A DNA stretch of 20,638 bases from Candidatus Heimdallarchaeota archaeon (GCA_021399405.1 JAAFKL010000256.1:1-20638), one strand, 5' to 3'; counted from the stretch's first letter, positions 6,585 to 15,127 are shown. Notes: a model not told the origin generated them from the sequence alone. Program-made: numbers and translations.

Positions 6585-8438
6585 TTAATGTTCTAAAGGT
6601 TTAGAAACTATTTTGCCGTCTGCCATATGAATTATTCTTTCAGCACGTTTCGCAATGGTTTCATCATGTGTAACGAGAACAATTGTTACCCCATCCTCAT
6701 GCAAGCCATCAATAATATCCATTATCTCAGATCCAGTCTTAGAATCTAAATCACCTGTAGGTTCATCAGCAAAAAGTATTTCTGGATTATTCATAAGTGC
6801 TCTTGCAATGGTTATTCTCTGTTGTTGTCCTCCTGAAAGTAATGAAGGTTTACTTTTAGTATAGAACTCGAGACCAACCGAGTTTATTAGATCTTTTGAA
6901 CGTTGTTTTCTCTTTCCAATTTTCTTTTTAATGCCGAAATCAGCTGGCAAGGAAACATTTTCTCTATTGGTTAAAACTTCTAAGAGATTATAGGTTTGAT
7001 AGATAAATGCACCAACCTCTCTTCTGAATTTAATAAGCTCTTTCTCCTTTGCTGTGACCATATTCAAATTATTAACGATTGTTATGCCTCTATCTGGTCT
7101 GTCTAAGCCTGAGATGATATTTAACAAAGTTGTTTTCCCAGATCCGGATGGACCCATGATTGCCACGAATTCGCCTTTTTTAATATCAAGATCGATACCT
7201 CGTAACGCATAAACTGTACTATTAATGAGAGGAAAAGTTCTGAAGACATCTTTAGCATAAATAATCGAGTTTTCAGGAATTTCAATATTCATTTCCTCTC
7301 TCCCTTCTGTAGCAATGCCCCCACCCATTGCAGTAAAAGATGGAATATCCTGAAAAGTTTCTGTAATGAATCTAAATTCTTCAAGATCATAATACAGATC
7401 CATTACAAATTTCGCAAAATCACTGATTTCACTTGTCCCCGCTCCTGTAATGTCAAGCTTTTCCATTTGAACAAGTAATAGACGAATGTCTTCAGAATGA
7501 TTAGATATTGTTTCAGAAATGTCATCAATTATCTTTATCGCTCTTTCAAGCTCATCTTTATCAATAAATTTGTTGTAAATATTTGAGAGGAAATCTGATC
7601 CTATGTCTTTGCTTTCTTCAATTATTTCCACTTCTAGATTCTTGTATCGATATAACTGCTTGTAAGCAAGTGTTAAGGGTTCTCTGATACCAAGAAGTTT
7701 ACCAAGAAAGACCGAAGTAATTTCGATTAAGTAGTTTTTCTCTTCTTGATTTTGAACCGATATTATCGATTGTTTGAATCTAGACATGTAATCCATTAAA
7801 GTGGTTAGTGGCTTATTTATTTTATCTACCTGCATAGATAAGCAAGGAACATGTTCTTTGCCAAATGTAGCCAAAGCTAATTCATCGGAAACTATGGTTA
7901 TATCCGCTTCTTCTAGGGAATCCCCTTCTCGATTAATTTTTTCATACCCTGCAATTATCCGATCAATCTCTTTTCCAGGCAAGTCCCAAATGATTAGACT
8001 GCCATTTTTGTAAATTCGATTTATCTCCTTCACAACTCGTTCAGGCATCTCTTTTATTTTGTTAATTTCCTCATCTAGATCAAGATTAAAACCACTGATG
8101 ATGTCTTCAAATGCATGTATGGAACTTTTCAATTCAGGGTCATTTGAATATAATTTTCTCAGTTCTTTCAATGTTTTCAAACTAAATTTATTGTAGATTT
8201 CATCAACTGCTTCTTCAAATTCAATTCTTTTTGGAATTGCTAGGTAATCTATGTTATCTGTCCTGACACTTGAAAATAAAAATTGATTTAGTTCAGATAC
8301 GACAGGTTTGTATTTGGGTCTGAAACCAGGATTGATTGATTTTAGCACCTTATACAATTTCCTTGAGAAAGACAGATTTGTTTTCCTGAAAGGTTTGTAA
8401 ATTGGAAACGTAACAATAAATTCTATTTGATCTGTCAT
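6585..8438 (-). CDS. MacB/LolD-type ABC ATPase with a 390-residue soluble N-terminal extension
   Basis: 617 residues, against about 230 for a usual MacB/LolD ATPase. Residues 395-617 are a complete ABC domain: Walker A GPSGSGKTT (429-437), Q-loop Gln481, signature LSGGQ (534-538), Walker B ILFADEP with Glu559, the MacB/LolD-type phrase DEPTGDLDS, and switch His591. Residues 1-390 form a charged, mostly helical region with no signal peptide or membrane helix; I recognise no domain in it. Near residue 150 there is a strand-like SLIIWDLPGKEIDRIIAGYE, and near 185 another, ADITIVSDELALATF, so an alpha/beta core is possible. The ATG overlaps the TAA of the preceding ATPase gene (TAATG) and has a strong GGAG site. 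It is the third gene of the operon with the permease and the short ATPase. Confidence 0.92.
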   Translation of the reverse strand: MTDQIEFIVTFPIYKPFRKTNLSFSRKLYKVLKSINPGFRPKYKPVVSELNQFLFSSVRTDNIDYLAIPKRIEFEEAVDEIYNKFSLKTLKELRKLYSNDPELKSSIHAFEDIISGFNLDLDEEINKIKEMPERVVKEINRIYKNGSLIIWDLPGKEIDRIIAGYEKINREGDSLEEADITIVSDELALATFGKEHVPCLSMQVDKINKPLTTLMDYMSRFKQSIISVQNQEEKNYLIEITSVFLGKLLGIREPLTLAYKQLYRYKNLEVEIIEESKDIGSDFLSNIYNKFIDKDELERAIKIIDDISETISNHSEDIRLLLVQMEKLDITGAGTSEISDFAKFVMDLYYDLEEFRFITETFQDIPSFTAMGGGIATEGREEMNIEIPENSIIYAKDVFRTFPLINSTVYALRGIDLDIKKGEFVAIMGPSGSGKTTLLNIISGLDRPDRGITIVNNLNMVTAKEKELIKFRREVGAFIYQTYNLLEVLTNRENVSLPADFGIKKKIGKRKQRSKDLINSVGLEFYTKSKPSLLSGGQQQRITIARALMNNPEILFADEPTGDLDSKTGSEIMDIIDGLHEDGVTIVLVTHDETIAKRAERIIHMADGKIVSKPLEH

Positions 8439-9136
8439 TATATCTCCCCCCCTGTAGACACAATTCTGCCATCATCGATTTGTATGATGCGATCACATTG
8501 TTTTCCTACCCAAGGATCATGAGTGACTAAGAGTAGAGTTTGTTTTCTCTCTTTGTTGATACGCCTGAAGAGATTTAATACATCTCCAGCAGAGGAATGA
8601 TCGAGATCCCCAGTTGGCTCATCACCCAAAATTAGGATTGGATTTGTGATGAGGGATCGAGCAATAGCTACACGTTGTTCTTGTCCACCAGAGAGTTCAG
8701 CTGGAGAGTGAGCAAGCCTTCCTCCTAATCCAAGCTCTCTTAGTAACATAGTTGACCTTCTTCTAGCACTGTCCTCTTCCAATCCCTGAATTAACAAAGG
8801 TAGCATAACATTTTGTTGGGCATTTAGAAACTCTAGAAGGTTAAAATGTTGAAATATGAAACCGATTTTATCTCGTCTCATTTCTGATCTTCCTTCTTCA
8901 GATAATTGACCAACACTTTTGTTATCAACCAATATTTCTCCTTTAGAGATTGGTGTTAAACCACCAATTAGGTTTAGTAAAGTGCTTTTTCCCGATCCAG
9001 AAGGACCCATTAATGCAACCATTTCACCTTCGTTAATCTTTAAATTAACATCCTTTACTGCCCATAATTCACTATCTTTACCTTCATTAAACACTTTCGA
9101 GGCATTCTTTAATTCTAACAAGACTTTAATTCCCAT
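8438..9136 (-). CDS. MacB/LolD-type ABC transporter ATPase
   Basis: 232 residues, full length for the family. Walker [10 protein letters not shown] at 44-52, Q-loop Gln96 (FIFQHFNLL), signature LSGGQ at 148-152, Walker B ILILGDEP with catalytic Glu173 and the DEPTGDLD phrase typical of MacB/LolD/FtsE ATPases, and switch His206 (LLLVTHD). All catalytic residues are present. The N-terminus [30 protein letters not shown] is the standard A-loop strand. It starts 10 bases after the permease stop, and its Shine-Dalgarno site overlaps that stop. With the longer ATPase it would supply two non-identical nucleotide-binding domains to the duplicated permease. Confidence 0.95.
   Translation of the reverse strand: MGIKVLLELKNASKVFNEGKDSELWAVKDVNLKINEGEMVALMGPSGSGKSTLLNLIGGLTPISKGEILVDNKSVGQLSEEGRSEMRRDKIGFIFQHFNLLEFLNAQQNVMLPLLIQGLEEDSARRRSTMLLRELGLGGRLAHSPAELSGGQEQRVAIARSLITNPILILGDEPTGDLDHSSAGDVLNLFRRINKERKQTLLLVTHDPWVGKQCDRIIQIDDGRIVSTGGEI
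8444..8449 (-). promoter_or_regulatory. Ribosome binding site of the long ATPase
   Basis: The - strand reads GGGGAG within a run of G, five bases before the ATG at 8438. It lies inside the last codons of the short ATPase gene, which supports coupled translation of the two ATPases. Confidence 0.6.
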
Positions 9137-9143
9137 ATTTTAA

Positions 9144-9148
9144 CACCT
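9144..9148 (-). promoter_or_regulatory. Ribosome binding site overlapping the permease stop codon
   Basis: AGGTG on the - strand begins within the TAG stop of the permease and ends seven bases before the ATG at 9136. The same stop-plus-site arrangement (TAGGTG) is used at 1098-1104. Confidence 0.6.
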
Positions 9149-12100
9149 ATCCTGTATACCTCAAAGCGTCTGATGGAGGAATCCTTGAAGCTTTTAATGC
9201 TGGAAATATCGACGCTAAAATTGCTGATCCTACTGTTAAAGCAGCATAGAACGCAAGTAATGGCCATGGGATTAGGAATTTAGCATCGCCACCAGAATTT
9301 ATATCAGTCAATGCATAGCCAAGAATTGTTCCATTAATAAATCCAATGAATAAGCCTATCAATCCCATGACAACCAATTCTAACACTACGCTGATAACCA
9401 CATCAACACGTCTAAATCCAAGGGCTCTTAACATCCCGATCTCCCGAGTCCTTTCAGCAACTGATCTGAATGCTACTACCAATAGACCAAGGATGCCAAC
9501 TACAAATCCTAAACTTACGAACGCTTGTAAAAAGAGGAAGAAACGATATTGACCTTCAAGCTGTACTTCATAAATATCGTACACTGGTACACCTACGATA
9601 CCGTAGAAAACGTTTCCATTCATTTCTCTAAACTCTCCAGTTTCTTGATTTGACCAAATTTCGATGTTAGTGATAAGATTATCAATTTTACTTGAAGTAA
9701 TATCTCCTTCATTTGTTTTAGCTAAGAAAATATTGGATCTTCCTTTCAATTCAGAAAGCCCATTAACCCTTTCTGCCCAGAAATCTGATAAGAACCACAA
9801 GCTGTTGAATGTAGGGGGACCTTCAGTTGCGGAATTGAAATCAACTAATGGATTACTTGAGGAGATAGATCCAATAACAAATTCTTGTGTTCCACCTCCA
9901 GTTAGATTAAGATAAACTGAGTCTCCAGTAAATTTAGTCTGTTCAAAATTGAAATTCGTTGACTCAAAAATGAATGTGGTAATAATCATTGGTTTTTCTT
10001 CACCGTTTGAATTAAGCAATGTATCATTATTTAGAAATGCTCTCCACACATCTGCATCCTCCGATGAGAAATCAGGATCCTGGGGATCTGATTCATATTG
10101 TTCAAACTCGGTACCATCTGATGTAACTGCTCCAGTTTTATTATCAAGTAAATTAAATTTCAAATCAAAATCGCCACTTTGACTTAGGAGACTTGGTGCA
10201 CTCACCGCGGCAAGCTGTGTTTCCCAAGTCTTATCCGGATCATCTAATTCCAAATACGATGTGATTGTTTTAGTTATTGTAAAGTCCTTCATAAATTTGA
10301 TATTAGTCGAAGTACTATCAAATTCATCTACTAATTCCTGTGAATAGTTCAAATTATCTGGAATTGGGCTGTCACTAAAAATCAAGACATCAGATCCACT
10401 TGATAACTCTACTATGACCTGATCAAATCCATATCTGAAACTATAGGACCAGGTTCCAATAAAGATATTTAGCGTTAAGATAGTGGCAAATAATGCAAAA
10501 GTAAGTGTGCTCCGAGTTGCCTTACTAGTCATTTTTTGAAATGCAACCATTGAAGTTCCACGTAACGGTGATTTTCTTTTACCTACAATTACTGCGGTGA
10601 TTTTTTGCCCAAAACTTGATACAAGTGCAAGATTCATACCAAAGAGAATAATCGATCCGAGTACTAGTGACATGATTAGATATAACACATAGAACAAACC
10701 TCCATTACCTGTTTTTAACCAATCAAAGACAACAAAAATGTTGAAATTCGCCCAAAATAGAATAAAGAGAGCAAATACTGTAATTCCAACCTTCTTACTT
10801 CTATAATACGAAAATATTAGTGCTGGTCCAAGAATTAACGATGCAATTGGCATATACATTGATTCTACATCACTTAGATCTGCGAAAGCGTCTTTTCCAT
10901 CTGTTAATGGATTGGGATCAAGCCGCAATACTCCGTAAATCGCAAATACAGTAATTGCAATACCCCAATACAATGATTTTTTACCAAATTTCATGTCAGG
11001 GGGTGCAGACAGACCTCTCAATACTTGGGCGACGTTGATTCTAGAAGCATTAACTGCCGGAATTAAACCGGTAATCTGTGAAATAATGAATCCTGCCATA
11101 AATGAGTTAATCATAGTTTCCCTAGAGACGACCGTAGGTATATCCCCTGTAGGGAATCCAAATGACCAACCCATGAAGAACACCAATAATCTTCCGTACA
11201 ACCATCCTCCTAGTAAACCTAAAAGAGCTCCAATTATTCCAAGAATTAATGATTCAGTTAAATTGGCAATAATAATTTGTCTTCTTTTGGACCCTATTGC
11301 CCTCATTATTCCCGTTTCTTTTTCTCTTGAAGCCAAAGCCATTGACTGGATATTAATTATTACAAGAACTCCCGCGAGCATGATTATAGATCCAAAGACG
11401 TTTAAGATTGTTGTAATCGAATCAGTAGCCTCATTCATACTTGCTATTAGATCTTTTCTTATATTCGAATACTCGTAGAGTTCAACCAATTCAGGAATGC
11501 CTAAAGCATTAGCAAACACCAATTTAAATTCGTCTAAAGCAGTTTCCGAATCGGATCCGAGGGATAAATCATCATCCCATCTAATTATAATGTCTGATAT
11601 TGGTGTGGCTCCATATCCAAGAATAATATCAAATGGATTCTCTATTCGATATTGCTGAAAAGCCTGAGTAATTTTATTTTGCAACCATGGCAATGAAGTT
11701 GCAATATAATTAGAATAACCTTCTCTTCCTCTCCCTTTATCTTGAAATACATCTACTATTTTAATACTAAAAGCAATATCTATTGTTCTAGATTCATTTA
11801 ACAATGGTGGAAATGCTACACTAGAAACTGATGATGATACTGTTAGATTCTGACCTATTGGATTGTCATTCAAAAATATCAGTTCAGCCATTGCTTGACC
11901 AATATATACTTCACCCGGGTTTAAAGCAGCAATATCTAATATTTCTCCCTTGGAATTATATAAAACGTCAAATCCCGTTTCTGTAGTTTCCATTCCTACA
12001 ATAGTTTGAGATATCTCTGAAGATCCTGTGATTTCATGTAATAATGCGGATGACAAATATAATCGCTGAGCAATTGCTTGAATTGATTGTTGATCCACTA

Positions 12101-12383
12101 TTCCTGATTCTAATTTATCAAAGAAATTATCTGGTCCTGTACTACTAAATTCTTCGGATATAGTGCCATTAGTTACAAATAATGGTGCAGCAATATTGCT
12201 TACACTTGCATCAATTTCACCTAAGCTGTGTTCTGCAAATAAACCAAAACCTGCCCCTAAAGAGTCTCCTCCTATTTGCACACCCGCAAATAAACTTACA
12301 CCTAATGTTATACCCATAATTACAGCAATGTTCTGTTTGGGTCTCCTAAAAACCGATCTAAAAGCAAGCTTTAGAGAAATCAC
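9147..12383 (-). CDS. Duplicated FtsX/MacB-type ABC transporter permease
   Basis: 1078 residues, roughly twice a usual MacB/LolC-type permease. It starts at a GTG. Residues 18-39 are the first membrane helix, followed by an extracytoplasmic domain (about 40-325), three helices near 330-352, 371-400 and 425-445, ending in the FtsX phrase SRINVAQVLRG. Four more helices (about 470-590) bridge to a second unit: a helix near 627-650, a second external domain (about 650-940), and three helices near 945-970, 995-1025 and 1040-1065, ending ALKASRIPPSDALRYTG. That closing motif is the FtsX-family signature. One polypeptide therefore appears to carry both permease halves. Such systems extract lipids or lipoproteins, export peptides or drugs, or transmit a force across the membrane; the substrate here is unknown. 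First gene of an operon with two ATPases. Confidence 0.93.
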   Translation of the reverse strand: MISLKLAFRSVFRRPKQNIAVIMGITLGVSLFAGVQIGGDSLGAGFGLFAEHSLGEIDASVSNIAAPLFVTNGTISEEFSSTGPDNFFDKLESGIVDQQSIQAIAQRLYLSSALLHEITGSSEISQTIVGMETTETGFDVLYNSKGEILDIAALNPGEVYIGQAMAELIFLNDNPIGQNLTVSSSVSSVAFPPLLNESRTIDIAFSIKIVDVFQDKGRGREGYSNYIATSLPWLQNKITQAFQQYRIENPFDIILGYGATPISDIIIRWDDDLSLGSDSETALDEFKLVFANALGIPELVELYEYSNIRKDLIASMNEATDSITTILNVFGSIIMLAGVLVIINIQSMALASREKETGIMRAIGSKRRQIIIANLTESLILGIIGALLGLLGGWLYGRLLVFFMGWSFGFPTGDIPTVVSRETMINSFMAGFIISQITGLIPAVNASRINVAQVLRGLSAPPDMKFGKKSLYWGIAITVFAIYGVLRLDPNPLTDGKDAFADLSDVESMYMPIASLILGPALIFSYYRSKKVGITVFALFILFWANFNIFVVFDWLKTGNGGLFYVLYLIMSLVLGSIILFGMNLALVSSFGQKITAVIVGKRKSPLRGTSMVAFQKMTSKATRSTLTFALFATILTLNIFIGTWSYSFRYGFDQVIVELSSGSDVLIFSDSPIPDNLNYSQELVDEFDSTSTNIKFMKDFTITKTITSYLELDDPDKTWETQLAAVSAPSLLSQSGDFDLKFNLLDNKTGAVTSDGTEFEQYESDPQDPDFSSEDADVWRAFLNNDTLLNSNGEEKPMIITTFIFESTNFNFEQTKFTGDSVYLNLTGGGTQEFVIGSISSSNPLVDFNSATEGPPTFNSLWFLSDFWAERVNGLSELKGRSNIFLAKTNEGDITSSKIDNLITNIEIWSNQETGEFREMNGNVFYGIVGVPVYDIYEVQLEGQYRFFLFLQAFVSLGFVVGILGLLVVAFRSVAERTREIGMLRALGFRRVDVVISVVLELVVMGLIGLFIGFINGTILGYALTDINSGGDAKFLIPWPLLAFYAALTVGSAILASIFPALKASRIPPSDALRYTG

Positions 12384-12430
12384 GAGACTGTCATTGTTTG
12401 ATCACTTTAATAATTAACTGTACATTTCCA

Positions 12431-12440
12431 AATTTATAGA
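12431..12440 (-). promoter_or_regulatory. Putative TATA box of the MacB-type operon
   Basis: TCTATAAATT on the - strand, about 50 bases upstream of the GTG at 12383. A start of transcription near 12410 would give a leader of about 27 bases. Confidence 0.5.
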
Positions 12441-12538
12441 TTACAATAGCTATTGAAATATTATTAATTCTATCTTTGAGTACACATATATCCAGTAATC
12501 CCAAAAATATAACTTTAATTTGTTTTGACATATTCGAT

Positions 12539-12549
12539 GGGTTGAACCC
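12539..12549. repeat. Small palindrome GGGTTGAACCC
   Basis: A 5-bp dyad around one base, GC-rich in an AT-rich gap, about 100 bases upstream of the MacB-type operon TATA box and 110 bases downstream of the HxlR-type gene. It may be a regulator site; its short length allows chance. Confidence 0.25.
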
Positions 12550-12659
12550 TTGTTAATAAATACTGCATTTCCTTTAATCCACTCTGAATAGCATTATTAT
12601 TACACATCTTCTCTTTATGCTGAAATCATAATTTAAGATATTTTAAGTTCCACAATTTT

Positions 12660-13031
12660 TCAAATTATTAGATGTTTTTCACTCCATTTTTGCAAATTAT
12701 GGATTACAGGTTTCAAATCATTACCTTTCTTAGTAAGTTCGTAGGAAATTTCAATACTTTCTCCAATCTGAGACTTAACTTTGCGTCTTATTATATTATT
12801 GAGTTCCAATCGTTTCAGGATACGAGATAATGATGAGGCTGTTACTGGTTTCTCAATTCCTGCTGAAATCTTCTCTTTGAGTTCAGAAAATCTAATAGGT
12901 CCATTTCCTATATTGTGGATTACAATTAAATCCCACTTTGAGCTAAGAAGAAGGGATGCTTTTGACAACGGACATTGAATTTCTTCATGATCAATTTTTT
13001 TTGTTGTCAATGATTCCATATTATTCAGCAT
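12660..13031 (-). CDS. HxlR-family winged-helix transcriptional regulator
   Basis: 123 residues, the usual size. The family layout is clear: CPLSKASLLLSSKWDLIVIHNI, then GPIRFSELKEKI, a recognition helix segment PVTASSLSRILKRLELNNII, a wing RRKVKSQIGESIEISYELT, and the closing helix KGNDLKPVIHNLQKWSE. The Cys at about 20 lies at the position that acts as a redox or electrophile sensor in several HxlR proteins. The start is either the ATG at 13031 or the one at 13019; a purine-rich AGAGAG lies just upstream of the first. It lies on the same strand as, and upstream of, the MacB-type operon, so it may control that operon, but the 276-base gap and separate TATA box suggest separate transcripts. 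Confidence 0.9.
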   Translation of the reverse strand: MLNNMESLTTKKIDHEEIQCPLSKASLLLSSKWDLIVIHNIGNGPIRFSELKEKISAGIEKPVTASSLSRILKRLELNNIIRRKVKSQIGESIEISYELTKKGNDLKPVIHNLQKWSEKHLII

Positions 13032-13289
13032 TTAATCTCTCTAACTCGTAGTATAAGTAATTTGACTTTGGAAGATTGATTTTCGATAATTTTTTTTTTG
13101 CTGTATCGGTAGAACAATTGATGTTGTTACATTGAATTCCATAATTACAATGCTTAGATTGAAATTAAAGAGGATCTAATATATTCAGAATGTCTCCTAC
13201 AGTTATGTTCGAATATATTTTATTATTTAGAAAATAATTTTTTGGAACCTAGTCAATAATGCTTTATTCAAAGAGAAAAAGCATGAATT

Positions 13290-13925
13290 ATGTATTGTGA
13301 ATTTTGTGGCACAAAGAATGATGACACTTCTCAGTTTTGTATGAACTGTGGTAATAATATTCAATCAAAGACAGAAATCCAACAATCAGGTTATGTAGGT
13401 ACTGGCACACCTGTTAAATATTCTGCAGTTGATTTTAAAGTACAACAAAAATTCTTTGCTCTAAGACCTACCTACAAGGTGTCTGATGGAGCAGAGAATG
13501 AATTTATGGTCGTTAAGAGGAAATTTATTAATTTCTTCAGACCTCATCTTTTTGTCGAAAGGCCTGATGGGACCCCACTTGGATATATTCAGAGTAATTT
13601 TTGGAGGACTCGATGGGAGCTTAGAGATCCCGAGGGAAATTTGCATGCAACTATAGTCTTTCCTTTGATCATGTTCTTCCGTAAGAATTTCCATATTGAA
13701 ACAGCAAATGGAATCTACACTTCAGGACAGTCTGTTTTCGCATATAAATTTGATGCGTATTCACCTTCTGGTCAATTCGCCTTCGTGGTTGATAAGAAAA
13801 TCCTTTCTATCAGAGATTCTTTCACTATCAAATCATCTGGTGAGTTAAGCCCATTCATAACATGTCTTGCTGCGGTTTGTATTGATCAGAAATTCCACTC
13901 TAAAGGTGGATCCTCTAATTATTAA
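13290..13925 (+). CDS. Zinc-ribbon protein with LURP-one/Tubby-C-like domain
   Basis: 211 residues. The N-terminus YCEFCGTKNDDTSQFCMNCG is a short zinc ribbon with Cys3, Cys6, Cys17 and Cys20. A flexible linker (about 22-45) leads to a beta-rich domain of about 160 residues. That domain carries repeated strand phrases, KFINFFRPHLFVERPDGTPLGYI, RWELRDPEGNLHATI and KFDAYSPSGQFAFVV. It closes with IRDSFTIKSSGELSPFITCLAAVCIDQKFH, which fits the last strand and buried helix of the LURP-one/Tubby-C (scramblase-like) fold. Members of that fold bind phosphoinositides or act near membranes in eukaryotes. No signal or membrane span besides the buried C-terminal helix is seen. The fold is a pattern-based call; its function here is unknown. 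It lies upstream of TBP on the same strand but 212 bases away with a separate TATA box. Confidence 0.72.
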   Translation: MYCEFCGTKNDDTSQFCMNCGNNIQSKTEIQQSGYVGTGTPVKYSAVDFKVQQKFFALRPTYKVSDGAENEFMVVKRKFINFFRPHLFVERPDGTPLGYIQSNFWRTRWELRDPEGNLHATIVFPLIMFFRKNFHIETANGIYTSGQSVFAYKFDAYSPSGQFAFVVDKKILSIRDSFTIKSSGELSPFITCLAAVCIDQKFHSKGGSSNY

Positions 13926-14093
13926 GAAATCGGGTCATACTATTTAACTTCCGATATACTCTCATTAGGTCATTTAGTAGTTATCCATCGGTCCTCAAAC
14001 CCGTCAATGAAAAATAAATCTGATGATGTTTTTGTAACTCTCCATCGATGTTTCATTGTAAAATGAACTTGTATCTAGAGTTTACTTATATAC

Positions 14094-14103
14094 CTTTATA
14101 AAT
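14094..14103 (+). promoter_or_regulatory. TATA box of the TBP gene
   Basis: CTTTATAAAT, a strong archaeal box, about 40 bases upstream of the ATG at 14138; a second weaker ACTTATATAC lies just upstream. Transcription would start near 14122, leaving a short leader without a clear Shine-Dalgarno site. AATGA/TCATT repeats surround it. Confidence 0.6.
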
Positions 14104-14137
14104 GAATTTCATTTTTTTGGGTTGTTGGCTTATTTAG

Positions 14138-14785
14138 ATGACTAAAAAGAAAGAAGCGCCCCCCCTAGACCCAAACAGAATAAAAACACCATCTGAAATA
14201 ATAAATGAAGATGATGGCTTAATATTTAAAATAATTATCCAAAACTGTGTTGCTTCGGTCAATCTATTCACTAGTATCAATTTGGTGAGTATTTATCAAC
14301 AATTAATTGATGATGATATATTGACTGTTTCATTTAATCCAGAGCAGTTCCCAGGTCTAATCCTTAAAACAAAAAATCCCAAAATTTCATCATTAGTGTT
14401 TTCAAGTGGTAAATTAGTTATTACAGGTGCTAAAAGTACTGAAATGGTTCATGAGGCAGTTGATGCAGTCATCAAAATCCTCAAAGAATCCGGTACAAAA
14501 ATTGATGAGAAACCAGAAATCATTGTTCAAAATATTGTAGCCTCTGGAAACTTCAACAATCGTACTATTAATTTAGAACTTGCGTCCATGTGGTTAGAAT
14601 CAAGCATGTATGAACCAGAACAATTCCCTGGATTAATTTACAGATTACCTGTACCTAAAACTGTACTACTGTTATTCCAATCAGGAAATCTTGTTTGTAC
14701 AGGCGCAAAAACCGAAGATCAAGTCCATGAAGCAGTAAGAAGAACGTATGACGATCTAGATGAAATTGAAGCTTTTGACACATAA
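14138..14785 (+). CDS. tbp: TATA-box-binding protein (TBP)
   Basis: 215 residues. It binds promoter TATA boxes, bends DNA and recruits TFB and RNA polymerase. The two symmetric repeats are plain: repeat 1 at about 33-119 (IIIQNCVAS...EQFPGLILK...LVFSSGKLVITGAK) and repeat 2 at about 129-209 (IIVQNIVAS...EQFPGLIYR...LLFQSGNLVCTGAK). Phe71, Phe88, Phe163 and Phe180 correspond to the phenylalanines that kink DNA. Core archaeal TBPs are about 180-190 residues; this one has an N-terminal extension of about 30 residues (MTKKKEAPPLDPNRIKTPSE...) that is basic then acidic, and an acidic C-terminal tail DDLDEIEAFDT, common in archaea. The gene is monocistronic with its own TATA box. Confidence 0.97.
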   Translation: MTKKKEAPPLDPNRIKTPSEIINEDDGLIFKIIIQNCVASVNLFTSINLVSIYQQLIDDDILTVSFNPEQFPGLILKTKNPKISSLVFSSGKLVITGAKSTEMVHEAVDAVIKILKESGTKIDEKPEIIVQNIVASGNFNNRTINLELASMWLESSMYEPEQFPGLIYRLPVPKTVLLLFQSGNLVCTGAKTEDQVHEAVRRTYDDLDEIEAFDT

Positions 14786-15031
14786 GTCCTCAATGTAAAA
14801 TATTAGTAATTAATCAAGAATCGACTTGAGATTTATTTTGAATAAAAGCAGAAAATAAATTTGAATGTGAATATTACATACTGCTATGGTATAAAAATTC
14901 TGCATTCTAACAATCTTAACTATTTGCAACAAATTGATAACAATTATTTTCTAAGAATTCAATAGTAAGAGGACATATCATCAATATTTTATCTGTGTTC
15001 GCAAATATTTACCTGTTAATTGAAATTTATC

Positions 15032-15079
15032 GAGGCTTCTACTGCACTGTAATCTGAGGCTACAGTCCACTGTAAGTCT
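15032..15079. repeat. Imperfect tandem repeat of about 24 bp with TACAGT-CC-ACTGTA dyad
   Basis: Two adjacent units start with GAGGC (15032 and 15056) and share CACTGTAA (15045-15052 and 15068-15075), then TCT. The second unit contains the inverted repeat TACAGTCCACTGTA at 15061-15074. This looks like paired binding sites for a regulator, upstream of the TATA-like box of the surface-protein gene. Confidence 0.45.
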
Positions 15080-15100
15080 ACTAATTAATATAACGCTGTT

Positions 15101-15110
15101 CATAATATAA
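15101..15110 (+). promoter_or_regulatory. Putative TATA box of the surface-protein gene
   Basis: CATAATATAA, centred about 32 bases upstream of the ATG at 15138. Transcription would begin a few bases before the start codon, so the message would be leaderless or nearly so; no Shine-Dalgarno site is present. Confidence 0.4.
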
Positions 15111-15111
15111 T

Positions 15112-15127
15112 TGCGGATTAATCCGCA
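15112..15127. promoter_or_regulatory. 16-bp perfect palindrome, likely operator
   Basis: TGCGGATTAATCCGCA reads the same on both strands. It is GC-rich for this region and lies between the putative TATA box and the ATG at 15138. A dimeric regulator bound here would block the promoter; the winged-helix gene two positions downstream is one candidate. Confidence 0.6.

Noticed and set aside
10993..11478. Open frame of 161 codons on the + strand
   Set aside because: It lies wholly within the permease gene on the other strand, and its translation is low in recognisable motifs, rich in Pro and Ile as expected of an antisense shadow.
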